A DNA stretch of 64,000 bases from Auricularia sp. M13 (taxonomy: Eukaryota > Basidiomycota > Agaricomycetes > Auriculariales > Auriculariaceae): NCBI GenBank assembly GCA_037042915.1, contig CM073201.1, forward strand, positions 2,108,001 through 2,172,000. Direction: 5' to 3'. Positions 12,310 through 22,648 of this stretch are shown here, in pieces; position 1 is the first letter of the stretch, and the number at the start of each line of letters is the position of its first letter. Below the pieces are notes generated by a model. That model was not told where the DNA came from and ran no database searches. It was given only the letters and a program-made list of their open reading frames with translations. The translations under genes and the position numbers were made by a program.

Positions 12310-13100
12310 TTAGAGCCCGTTTGGGGTCACCACTCCGACGGTAGTGGTAGCGGTGCCGGAGCCCGTACCGGCTGTTCCGAGCTGATGCCGAGCTGCCGGC
12401 AGGACGCTCTGCTCGTCGTTGCGCTCGTTCTCGAGCCAATTCAGCTCTCCTTGCCCCCCAAACATCTGGATCTGACTAGAATACCTGAATATATGATTTA
12501 TTGAATAAAATCTTGCTGTAATATGCCCAATAGAACATGCTCTGCAACAAGTGCTCAGCGACGCAGTTTGCTCTGTGGCTCCCGCTACCCGCATGAATAG
12601 CGCTCTTCAAATCTAGCTTATGATGTGTTATTACTTCTAAATTTTCATTTGGTACGAAATCCAGACGGAAAACTGCCTGGGCAGACACCGGCTGGCTTAC
12701 TCATCGTCGAGGGCTACAGAATCCCTCCGTCCCGCATAGCTAACGCCGTAAAGCCGTCATTCAGTCGAGGAAAATATTCAACTAACGTTCGCATGCCTTA
12801 TATGCCTTGTTTTTGTGTTGGATATGCTCAGAGTCGCCGCCGTAAGGTCCCAAAAGTACAAATGCTAGCACATGCTACATTGCTCCTTTTTTCGTCGTTA
12901 TTATGAGCATTTTATCATTATAAGCTCTTATATAAGCTATATAAGACATATGAGGACAGGGCGAGCTGAATTGGCTCGAGAACGAGCGCAACGACGAGCA
13001 GAGCGTCCTGCCGGCAGCTCGGCATCAGCTCGGAACAGCCGGTACGGGCTCCGGCACCGCTACCACTACCGTCGGAGTGGTGACCCCAAACGGGCTCTTA
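12310..13100. mobile_element. PIF/Harbinger-like MITE, 785 bp, with 135-bp perfect TIRs
   Basis: The element spans 12313-13097. The first 135 bases (12313-12447) are the exact reverse complement of the last 135 (12963-13097). The ends read GAGCCCGTTTGGGGTCACC, close to the GGGCC/GAGCC-GTTTGG type ends of Tourist/PIF-Harbinger elements, and TTA flanks both sides (12310-12312 and 13098-13100), the usual 3-bp duplication of that superfamily. The 515-bp core has no recognisable gene, so it is non-autonomous. Its right end was later hit by the RecQ/DUF6589 element. Confidence 0.85.
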
Positions 13101-13101
13101 G

Positions 13102-13199
13102 CATACTCCTTCCCATGTGATAATACCCCGCGCTGGGTTGTTTGTCGTTGTGTGCACAAGGAACCGCCCGAAGGCGTATTATACACTGGTGACAAATGT
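13102..13199 (+). repeat. Left terminal inverted repeat of RecQ-DUF6589 element
   Basis: Pairs with 19252-19351 in inverted orientation. The outer 13 bases are identical and the repeat ends inward at GACAAATGT, 165 bp before the helicase ATG. The block TTGTGTGCACAA is nearly palindromic. Confidence 0.85.
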
Positions 13200-13363
13200 T
13201 ATTGCAACCGAGTGCATCCGCTCCGTGGGCTGAGTCAGCGAGCGAGCATGTGATGACCGGCTGCGCAGCACTCTGCTTTCTGCGTCGCGCGTTCATCGCG
13301 CTGACCAGCCCGCCCGCCGCGCCGCCCGTATACCCTCCCTAATCACTTTATCTCGTCCTAATC

Positions 13364-16120
13364 ATGACGCTACCCAACGTTCCGCGCGGAAACGCGCTCG
13401 ATAATCATGCTGCGCCCGAGACTGTTGCTGCTGCGCAGGACGCGCCGCTGCCAGCATCCACTGTTCGTGAACGCGCCCAGGACGCGCTGCTCGTGTCGCA
13501 ACCCAATCCAATCGATTACGAGGCCACACGAACGCGCTTTTTGGGTATGACTGGTATCGAGCTGTGCTCGTGGCAGGCTCTCGTTACGTTCCATTGCAAC
13601 CGCGGCGACAAGCACGTCTTTATGCTGGCACCCTGTGGCTCTGGCAAGACTATGGCTTTTCTGGCGACGCTGCTCTTTAACACACGCGATATCATTATCA
13701 TTGTCTCTCCGCTTCTGTCCCTTGGCCAGCAACATGTTCAGAACTTGCAGAAACTCGGAATCAGCGCCGTTGAGCTCTCTTCGAAGACAATATGCAACGA
13801 TCTGATCAGTGTACGTTTTCTACAGCCCACTGGATGCTCATCTTATATTTCATCAGCAAATCTCGGGCTGCTGTTACCGTGCTATCGTTGCGCCCCCAGA
13901 GATCGTCAACGGCGACGCTCGTGTCCGCAACCTGCTCAAAGTTCCTGCTTTCGCGCGAAATTTCAAGAGGCTGGTGCTAGATGAGATTCACTGCTTCATT
14001 GAATGGTCCGACTTTCGCCCGGAATACAAGAATTTCGACCTCTTCCTGTTCATGATGCCGCCGCATGCCAAGCTTCTCTGCGCCTCCGCTACGGTCACCG
14101 ACTCGCAACGCCTGCAGATAATGTCTAAATTACGCCTGAAATCTGACGACACCGAGCTGATCCGACTAAATAACGACTGCCCTAACCTGACGCTCGTTGT
14201 GACTGCTATGCCCGGAACGCCGTCTGATTTTCGTCCTCTCATCAATCTTCTGCCAGAGGATCCGGATCTCCTTGCGCCTGTCTGTGCTCCCCCGCCGAAA
14301 TTCATGGTCTTTTGCAATAGCAAGATGGACTGTGTGCTCGCTTGTCTCTTTCTGATGAACCAGCTGCCTCTCAACCACTGCGACAAGATCTGTTGGTTCT
14401 TTTCCGACATGAGCGACGGTTTCAAAACGCAAGCTCTCCAGGACCTCAAGGATGGGAAACTGTGGGGTATATTCTGTACTGATTCGGCTGGAATGGTGCG
14501 CTTTCCGACGATTATATGCGTTGACTCCAATTCTGTTTAGGGAATCGACGTTCCCGATATCCGCATCGTCGTACAGTGGGGTATCAAAAACCTCACTTTC
14601 AACACTCTTTACCAGCGTTTCGGACGTGGCGGCCGCGATCGAAGCCTCCAGGCGCTCTGCATATTATATGTCGAGACGGCGTACTGGCCCAAGGACGAAG
14701 AATCGACCGCGGTGAAGCGCGAAGCAGAGGATCAACACGACGGGGCGGCCAAACGGGTAAAGCGCGAAGAAGAGGAGGTAAGCCTACATGTCGAGCGGCT
14801 TATCAGACACTTACTAGGCAGATTGTCGAGTTACCCCCGCCGGCAGCGCCGTCAGCGACCGCCAGCCAGGCCACCTCTGCTACAGTCCCTGCGCAGCCGC
14901 CGCCATCTCGTATTCCCAAAAAGAAGGCACCGCGCGGTAAGGAGGTGGTCATTGACCCCGTCGTAATGTCCTTCGTGCGCTCTCCACCAACGGGCGATCC
15001 ACCTCAAACGCGCTGCCGCCGAACAACGCCCAGGAAGCACTTTGACAGCTGTAATGTGCTTGCCCCGGACCCCGAGTCGCCGGACTGCATGCGCTGTGTC
15101 GTGCACCAGCCGACGCTGTGCTGCGATCTGGATCTATATGACGAAGACGGCTCTCTTCCCGACGCAGTTCCTCAGTTCATCCGCCGCTTTCTCCTCGACA
15201 TTTTCCCGCCCAAGTCGACCGCTACACGCAAGACTGTGCCGCTGCGCAGTTATAAGCATGGGGCCAAGGAAGATAAACTCAAGTTAGCTCTGTATGCCTG
15301 GCGCAGGCGGCGATGGCAGGAACTCTACCCGGGCTCGAGTCTCGGTGCTACTGGTCTCGTTTCAGATGCTATTATTGCCCGTATTGCTCACGTTGCGCAC
15401 CGACTCATCTTTACGACCTCCGAACGGCTGGCTTTTGAAACTGACTGGGCTCTTGCACCAAAATTCGGGTCAGAAGTACTGGACATCATCGAGCTCCATT
15501 TTCCGCTCCGTCCATCGACACCCCCTCCCGTTCTAGAAGATATCTCTAACTCCACGCCAAACTCGCCTGTCAGGAAGGCGAAGGCAGCGCCAACCTGTAG
15601 TCTGTGTGTCAGTCACGGCGACACCGAGAATGCGGCTGGGCACCGCAAGGGTGCGATCCGTTGTCCCTACAAGGCCGAGTATGATGCTCAGAGGATGGCT
15701 ATGAAGACGGAGAGCCGGCCGGTGGAGATCCCACAGCCTTTGGCCGGTGCTGCTGTCGTCGTTGTGCCGTCGTCTCCGATTGCGGGCCCGAGTACACAGC
15801 CCATGCTTGCTTCGCCGCCTCGTACTTCTTACTACCGCGATGCAGGGAGCGCTCAGGCTGTGTCCACGCAACAGAGCTACTACCGCTCTGCTCCTAGTGA
15901 TGCGATTGCCGCTGCAGTCGCTGCAGGCTCACGGCTTCCGATTGCTGGACCATCGCGCAGTTCTGTTTTGCGGAGTGCTGTAGCGGGTCCATCTCAACAG
16001 CCCGCAGTCCCTCATGGTCTGCCTCCTGTACCCTATCATAGTATCTTTTCTTTACCTCGTGCTGCTCCTCTGGCTAACGCTCACGTTCCCCCATTCAAGA
16101 AGAAACGTTCTGTTACTTAA
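13364..16120 (+). CDS. RecQ-family DEAH-type DNA helicase, element-encoded
   Basis: ATP-dependent helicase of 873 aa from four exons (13364-13810, 13857-14495, 14541-14777, 14822-16120); all three introns are phase 0. The core has Walker A APCGSGKT (about residue 90), a DEIH box in LDEIHCFIEWSDFRPEYK (typical RecQ spacing), the SAT motif in CASATVT, a second RecA-like domain with FCNSK and GIDVPDIRIVVQWGI, and motif VI QRFGRGGRD. After the core comes a basic linker and a C-terminal region with paired cysteines (DCMRCVVH, LCCDLD) instead of a recognisable RQC/HRDC pair, then a Pro/Ser-rich tail ending in the basic FKKKRSVT. Related helicases are expanded in agaricomycetes. Here the gene lies inside an element with its own inverted ends, so it probably acts in mobilisation or repair of the element. 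Confidence 0.9.
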
Positions 16121-16135
16121 TTCTAGATACACTGG

Positions 16136-19100
16136 CTAATCCAATTCGAAGTCATCCATATCTACCTCAATCTCATGCTCGATCTCGGGCTGCCCAACAT
16201 CTAGCTGACCTGATTTACCGGTCATAAACATATTCAGGCCGACCGACATGGCGTCGGGGACCTGGTACTTGGCAGAGCGGCCAGGGACAAATTCCAACGC
16301 CTTGTCGGTGCGTATCTGCCGTCGAAGTCGATCCAAAGTCTCCGTCATATCTGCGGGAGCGTGTTTGGTGGTGCGGCCGACGAGATGGTAGTTGAGAACA
16401 AAATTGTTGAACGTCGTCTTGTAGAGCTTGATCAGCGGAGATACTTTGATCATCTGCTCTATTCCAAAATTCGACGAGGAGCCGCTGTGAATGACCTGAA
16501 ACCCAGAGTTTGAGAGGGAAAATGCGGCGAAGAAAGACATTACCTTGATGTAAAGGTTGAAGAGCTCGACAAGCCAGTCAACGCCGCGACCTCCAAGCCG
16601 CTTTCCTGACGGGTTGATGATCCAGCTCGTCAAGAAAGCCTCTCTTAGCTTGTCTGGCCAAACAACGGCCAGGTTGTAGAGAACGCGTGTCATGTGTGAA
16701 GCGTACTTATTTTTCCCCGCAGCGGCAAAGACGAAGAGAAGGTGGAAAATAGCAAGAGAAACGCGCCCGACGTCCTGCAGCTTGATTGAGTGGTAGAGGT
16801 CGGTGTGGATGAGCGTATGGGAGAGGAACAGGCGCCAGTTCTCGTTAATACAGTCACGTTCGTCGTCGGGCTTCTTGCGGCTCTCGTCGAAGTCTTTTCC
16901 GGCTACGTACTTGTCGGCGATGCTGTATGACATGGTCTTAATGACCTTCCATGCGTCCTCTGGCGTTCCGACACGTAGAAGGTGGGCGGCGAAGGCGTCA
17001 AGCGTTGTGCAGGTCGAGTCGAGATCGGTGGCCTCGCGTAGCCAACACTCGAGCAACAGACCGTTCATAATATTGGTGAACGAGTCGTGAGCTCTGCGGA
17101 ACGTCGGACCAGGCGACGAAGACTTGAACTTATTGTGGTCGACAGGTTTCGGTAAGAGAAGCTCTAGGTATTTGTAAACACTGGAGCTGTTGTCGTCGTG
17201 ACGCGCAGCGGACGGCAGCACATGGAGTCGAAAAATAGCGTCCTCACTGGCCATGGCTGTATGAAAGAGGCCTGGGACATCAACGACGCCCTTAAAGCGC
17301 GCCAGTGCAGTCGGTTCGATGCTGCGGAAAAGCTGCGCAGAGAGGATGCGCTCGGATCCACCAAGGTCGCCGTGGATGAAGGTGACATATTCCTCGGCGA
17401 TCTCATCGGTGATGCCGGTCTGCGCAAGCATACGCTCAACAGCTTCGATGGTCTCGCCAACCGTAGACTGGTTGAGGTCCATAGCGCGGAGGGGGTCCCA
17501 TTCGGTCTTGTGAGGAGGGATGACGCGCACCTCATCGGGATCGCCAAGAAACTTCGAGTAGCGAGCGAACTTTTTCTGCTGCTGCACGAGAACACGGCGA
17601 ATATAGTACGCATATGTCTCGGCGAGATGAGAGCGCGCATTTGGGTCTCTAGGGCGCGGATCGAGTCGGTCGGGGAAAGTCAAGAGTTCTTCGAAAGGCG
17701 GGTGCGATGGCTTGAGCTGACCATGTTGCCTGCGAATCTTGATTGCCGAGTTGGTCTGCCAGGTCAGGTTCGCAAAACGGAAGTGGTCGGGTGTGAGCGA
17801 GGGATGCGAGGAGATGTTGAGCGCTGAAATGGCGGAGCGGAAGATGCTGTCGCGTCCCGCGGTGGGCACCGCGACTTTCTCCATGAAGTTGAAATTATCA
17901 AAAGCCTTTTGAGAAGTCAGTGTGCGCCCCTGCAGAAGCAGTCGCTTCTCCTCCGCGCTGCTGAGAGACGTGACAACGCGATCGATGGATTTGTTGCTGA
18001 CCACGATACCCGCGTGATTGAGGATGTTAACGACGGCGTCGGAAACTTGCAGCATGCGGAAGAGAATGCCGTAGTTGACCTGTAATGCATTGCATTTCTG
18101 ATTTGTCCCTTGCTGCCCTTGTGAGAATATCTGGACGATCTTCTGTTGGATGTAAGTGAGGGTTCAATAAAACGAGCGGATTATGCACACACAATTGTTC
18201 TCAGTGCACTGATGCGGGCCTGAGCTTTCGAAGGGCCCTTCGCGCGCGCAGAGGGTGCAAGGCCCGCCGGCGGAGGTGCAGGGGCGTCGATGTCCATCGC
18301 ATCGACACCCGCATCAGCCGCAACGGCCTGCCCGGGTACCGCATCCTCATCGTCAAGCTCGTCGTCGAGTTCGTCGGCCTCGACCTGGTCGTCCGCAATA
18401 GCAATGAGGTCGAAGTGAGCGCCGACATCCTGAGAACCGACAATCCATTCGTCGAGTGCAGGAGCACCGGCAGACCGAGGGCGAGCGCGCCTAATGCTCC
18501 CTCTGGCATCCGTAATGCTCTCGAAGAGCTCCCAGAGATTTGGCGCCATCTGACGCAGCTTTGTAGCAAGATCGTCGATGTTGAAGGCGTCGAACTGCTC
18601 GGGCTGTGCGTGCAACGCGTTGGCATGGAATCCTGCGCTCTTGTGCGTGATACGAAGCATTTCCGCGGTATAGAACTGCCTGGCATATTGTAGTGCCCAG
18701 GCAGTGACGGCAGATTCGTTACGATGGGAAAGCAGGGGCAGAATTGATGGAACAGCAGCAGAGAGCGTCGCGGAAAGGTCAGGGCGCGAGCAGTCAAACA
18801 GTTCGAGCGCGAATTTGTCGGGGGAGACGCCTTGAAGGTCGAGAAACGCGAGGGTACGGTCGAACGGGGTGCGCGCGTCCCGCAGTAGCAAATTAAGCAG
18901 CAGCACGGCGTTGTCCCTCAGGCCTTGCCTAGCCGGTGCACAGCGCGCGTCATTCGAGCGCAGGAGGTCGACAAAGAGCTTCTGAGGCGTGTACTGTATT
19001 GCCTCGAGTGTATCAAGAGCAATGTAGGCCAGCGGCGGCGGTGGGTTGCACAGAAGCAACTGCACAATATTCCGACTTTGCAAGCGCAGAGCGTCGCGTT

Positions 19101-19209
19101 CCGACGCAATTAAATCGGCATTTGACTGCAAAATATCGCATATAAGGGTGGCGGGTGTGTATTCTAGAGCCTGCAGCGCGTCGAGCGCGTCGCGGACGCG
19201 TTGGGTCAT
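16136..19209 (-). CDS. DUF6589 protein, candidate transposase of the element
   Basis: A two-exon gene of 1007 aa. Exon 1 is 19209-18193, a 50-bp GT-AG intron is 18192-18143, and exon 2 is 18142-16136. Joining the exons keeps the frame (RTI then KIVQIFSQ). The N-terminal third is helical and rich in Leu/Ala, with an acidic patch and a Pro/Ala linker. The C-terminal two thirds match the DUF6589 pattern as I recall it, including the core FIHGDLGGSERIL, a following GLFHTAMASEDAIFRL segment, NIMNGLLLECWLREAT, and a C-terminal VDWLVELFNLYIKV block. The tail is acidic (EVDMDDFELD). Its stop is 15 bp from the convergent helicase stop. The family has no established function. Placement inside an element with TIRs and a target duplication makes it the best transposase candidate; HGD could supply a catalytic Asp. 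That last point is inference. Confidence 0.85.
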
Positions 19210-19251
19210 GACGGTAAGCAGATGAGTCAGCGCGTCTATTTTAGGTCCGGC

Positions 19252-19351
19252 ACATTTGTCGCCAGTGGTCTATACGCCCTGAAGGGGGTTTCCTTGTGTA
19301 CACAACGACAAACAACCCCGGCGCGTACTAGACCACAAGGGAAGGAGTATG
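19252..19351 (-). repeat. Right terminal inverted repeat of RecQ-DUF6589 element
   Basis: Inverted partner of 13102-13199. It contains the perfect 12-bp palindrome TTGTGTACACAA. The DUF6589 start codon lies 42 bp inward, so the TIR probably also acts as its promoter region. Confidence 0.85.
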
Positions 19352-19479
19352 GGCTCTTAGTGGCCTTGGACTATCGGTTGAGATACACTCGGCGGCGAAA
19401 GCAATTCTCCACAACATGCTGGCCTGTACAGCGCGCGCAAGATATTCTGCTTTGCTGTGTTTTCTGAGTTCTATCCTCA

Positions 19480-20707
19480 ACAGAGCTTCTCAAACTAATC
19501 GCCGAGGGACTCCATGGCGAAGCAGGTCGAACAGGTCGTTACGGAGTTCTCATAAAGCCATGGGAGGGGAAGGTTTATGATGGAACCAACATCAGCATGC
19601 CGGTCAACCAGGTGCTCCTCGTCGCAACCTTGAACTTGACCATTGACGGGTGGTTTTTTTGTTGTGGTGTGTACTTTTCATTTATCCCAGTAAATGTATC
19701 TTATAGCTTAACCTAGGTTCCCGACAAACCTTATAAGGATGACGCCTTCTGCTCGGATATGATGCACATGCTCGATCCATGGAAGGAGCCACCTCATCAG
19801 GCATTTTCCTCGATCGTGTTCGGTTAACTGGGAACCCGAGGATCACTTATTCCACCCGCCCTGGCTGGGCCTGCGCCAGCAAGAAGAATCCGAACGATCT
19901 CTGTCCGGGCTCAGCACCATCTGGCAGCATCCGGACGACCCCTTCAACTTGGCACCCCGACCGTTGCCTCGGCCTCCAAACTGGTACCCAGCGCATTGCA
20001 ATTTCCCTCCCGCAATCTTCGTCAACAACACTATTGCCTCCCGCGCCATCAAGAACAATAGCAGCTACGTTGTAGATGGCTTTGCCTCCTGCATGCCGAG
20101 AGGCGTGGACTATGGCTTTTACATTGCTCACGAGCTGCGCAAAAGCTCAGCCGTGGTGAAGCGGCAGAAAGCGCACAGCACGTCCAGCAGCATTCCTCAT
20201 GGAGGGAAACAAGATAGCATCAGCTCCGGCAATGATCCTGATGCAGACGTTGGGCAGCACAGCAAGTCAGAGGAGGATAGGCCTGACGAAGACGACGCGC
20301 CCTCACCGAAGAAGCCCAAATTGGACAGCGGCCCGCAAGAGGACAGTCTTGCTGTGCTGTCACTTGCACTATTGTCACTCGCAGTTACGTACGCGGAGGT
20401 CAACGATGATGGCGACGACGAAAGTGACTCTTCCGAGGACGAACGCGAATTGGAATCCTTCCAATTCGACGAAGAATGCCATCCAAGCCATTGGTCGTCC
20501 CATCTCGACCAGGACAATTCCGACAATTTCGTGGTCGACAACATTGAGCCCACAGTCTGGCTTATTTCCCCCACTGACGACAGTGTCATCCGTGTCAGTG
20601 TCGATGAGGGGGTCCATTCCAATGTCGGGTGGCCTGGACCAAAGCGCTCTGCCGATGAGCAGTCAGTGATTGAAGGTTCTGTCTGCAAGCGGTCTCGAGA
20701 TGAGTAG
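19480..20707 (+). pseudogene. Uncharacterised gene or decayed gene next to the element
   Basis: Coding-like segments on the plus strand include YGVLIKPWEGKVYDGTNISM near 19550, a segment VPDKPYKDDAFCSDMMHMLD near 19720, and a long frame 19949-20707 with SYVVDGFASCMPRGVDYGFY and a very acidic, Ser-rich C-terminus (SDSSEDERELE ... KRSRDE). The segments do not join cleanly: an apparent one-base shift occurs near 19826 and one splice junction could not be resolved. I recognise no family. It starts just downstream of the transposon (19360), so the insertion may have cut off its 5' part. It could also be a real gene with misread exons. Confidence 0.4.
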
Positions 20708-20798
20708 TTCGTCAGTCTCTCTGCATTTCATCTCGCTGCTGCAGTCCCCGTATTTACACGATACGAATAGGATGCATTTGCATTACTAAGGGCGCGGA

Positions 20799-22646
20799 CT
20801 ATACAATGGGACCGAGCGTCACAGCCGTATCCTCACGCTTGAAACCAGCGAAGTATTTTTCTCGGAAGCCTTTATGAGCAGGCACATGGGCGTCGATAGC
20901 GTCTGCTTGCGTATCTACGGCGACATCAGGAAGTGGAAACGCGGGCCGCTCAGCTTCTTCTATCATAGTCTTTTTCATTGTGACCAACTAGAGGCGATTT
21001 GTTCAATCCCACGGACAGCAAACAGAGAGGAGTGAGCTCACTCGGCGGCCCCAGTTCCCAAAGTCCTGACAGCTATTGGCGATGATTTCCATTCCATCCA
21101 CAGCAGGAACGTCAACTTCCGCATACTCATCTGTGATAGTCGGCAGGAAGAAGACGAGTCGACCGCCAGGCTTCAGCATCCACCGAGCAAACTTCACAAG
21201 ATCGAGCGCAAGATCAGCGAGCTCATATGGCCGTGTCGGCGGGATGTAGTCGGACTTGGCGTGTGAGTATATGCCATCTGTCAGGAGGACAGGCTCGTCG
21301 CGCTGTTTTGAAAGATCTTTCCGGCCCTGCGTTGGCGATGAGCGCACGGGAATCCAATGATGTGAAACGTACAAGTCGTTTTGCACCCGCGCGCACGCCA
21401 TCTACAAGGACATCATGCCGCTGCCCAAACTCTTTGGATAGTCAATGAGAACGTACAAGGTGGGTCAGTTATGATGGCGTCAAACAGCCCGCCACACCGC
21501 CATGGATTGCGCGTGACGTCGAATGTAGCGCAGTCGACGAGTTTGTTCAGGATGTCGTATTGCTGAGCTGCACGATGTATGCCTGGCTCTGACTCTGAAT
21601 AGCATTCAGAAGTAACACGCCATACTGCTGTCGCATGGCTCACGCTTGCCACGCATCTGACGCCCATCGATGTCCGAGCCGAAAACCATCGCGCCAAAGT
21701 GGGCCACGGTATACAGCATGCTCCCAGTCCCCACGAATGGGTCGTAGATGAATTTCCCAGGCGCAGACTAGAACGGAGCTCAATAGTGAGAATGATGGCA
21801 GTGAAGTAACGACATACCAGCGTCTGATTAGCCATTAGCAAGGAAACTTCGGCCTCCATGCTTGTGTTGCCATAATACGACCGCTTCTTCACGTCGAACT
21901 TGTGGATCAGCGAGCGTGCACTACCCTCTTCAATCTGCGACTTGATTAGCGGCATGTGTACCGATCCACAAGCTTTACAACGCACATGTCGACCAAGGAA
22001 AATCTGCCGCAGCACGCCCTTGTCTTCCCCTCTGGGCCTCCCGCTCAATTCTCCGGGTTCGTCATCTAGCTGCTTCAGCACCGCAAATTAGCCCTCAATG
22101 CGAACACAAACGCACATTCCTCCCACCACTCCATAACGAGGTCCGGGCTCTTAAGGTCAATTTTCCCTTTGAAGTCCATCCACGAGAGCCCTTCTATCCT
22201 TTCCAATTGCTCCCGCTTGCTGAGGGTCTGATTATATCCGCCAACGACGAATTTGAAGGACGTGTTCTCGGTGTAGACAGACCACGTTGAGCTACATGCT
22301 CTCAGGTCGTCGTGCAGCTCGGCGACGGTCTGTCCAGTGGCCCAAAATTCGGAGAAGGATCTGAAATAGGACTGAGAGTTTGTGCCGGAGGAAAAGAATA
22401 ACATTACTTGACGGAAATGCAGCGTTGCGCGAGGAGGTGGGCATGCAGCTCCGACTCCAGATCGAGAATCATGAAAGGTCGCTTCGGGTCCGCATCGAGG
22501 GGGATATGAAGCGGGATGTTACGGAGCTCTATGAACGCAGCGTCAGCTGCATCGTGAGTTCGACGATGCCTCGTACCGGCGACGGATTGCAGCTCAGGGA
22601 TGCGGAATTCTGGCAATATCTGCGCGAACCGGAAGAGGTACTTCAT
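20799..22646 (-). CDS. TRM11: tRNA (guanine-10-N2)-methyltransferase catalytic subunit
   Basis: Trm11 methylates G10 of tRNAs with Trm112 as partner. The start at 22646 gives MKYLFRFAQILPEFRIPELQSV, the conserved opening. A second N-terminal block, ESELHAHLLAQRCISVK, is followed by SFKFVVGGYNQTLSKREQLERIEGLSW, typical of the THUMP-like domain. The methyltransferase domain has the SAM-binding FIYDPFVGTGSML (near 21750), the IITDPP catalytic motif (about 21480) and a C-terminal LALDLVKFARWMLKPGGRLVFFLP strand. The protein ends near HKGFREKYFAGFKRED. About four introns. The start codon lies only 2 nt after the stop of the upstream gene on the same strand, so the two may share a transcript. Confidence 0.92.
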
Positions 22647-22648
22647 TG

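Larger units (their letters stand above)
13093..19360. mobile_element. RecQ-DUF6589 two-gene DNA transposon (candidate new family)
   Basis: The element proper is 13102-19351 (6,250 bp). It starts CATACTCCTTCCC and ends with the exact complement (19339-19351). The inverted similarity continues for about 105 bp (13102-13199 against 19252-19351) with conserved blocks GGGTTGTTTGTCGTTGTGT, CACAAGGAA and ACTGG(T/C)GACAAATGT separated by diverged bases. A perfect 9-bp direct repeat, GGCTCTTAG, sits immediately outside each end (13093-13101 and 19352-19360). It contains only two genes, convergent and intact: a RecQ-type helicase (plus) and a DUF6589 protein (minus). Long inverted ends with a 9-bp duplication resemble Mutator-like elements, but neither gene is a recognised MULE transposase. 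The insertion split the right end of the Harbinger-like MITE, so it is younger than that MITE. Confidence 0.85.

Noticed and set aside
12313-13097. Harbinger-like MITE as part of the RecQ element's own terminus
   Set aside because: It has its own TIRs and TTA duplication, and the RecQ element's duplication consists partly of the MITE end, showing two separate insertions.
13364-16120. Helicase as part of a Helitron
   Set aside because: No Rep/HUH domain, no 5' TC or 3' hairpin-CTRR ends; instead there are TIRs and a 9-bp target duplication.
17198-17827. 209-codon plus-strand frame
   Set aside because: Antisense shadow of DUF6589 exon 2.
18181-19209. Separate gene upstream of DUF6589
   Set aside because: A 50-bp GT-AG intron (18143-18192) joins it in frame to the downstream exon, so both frames are one gene.
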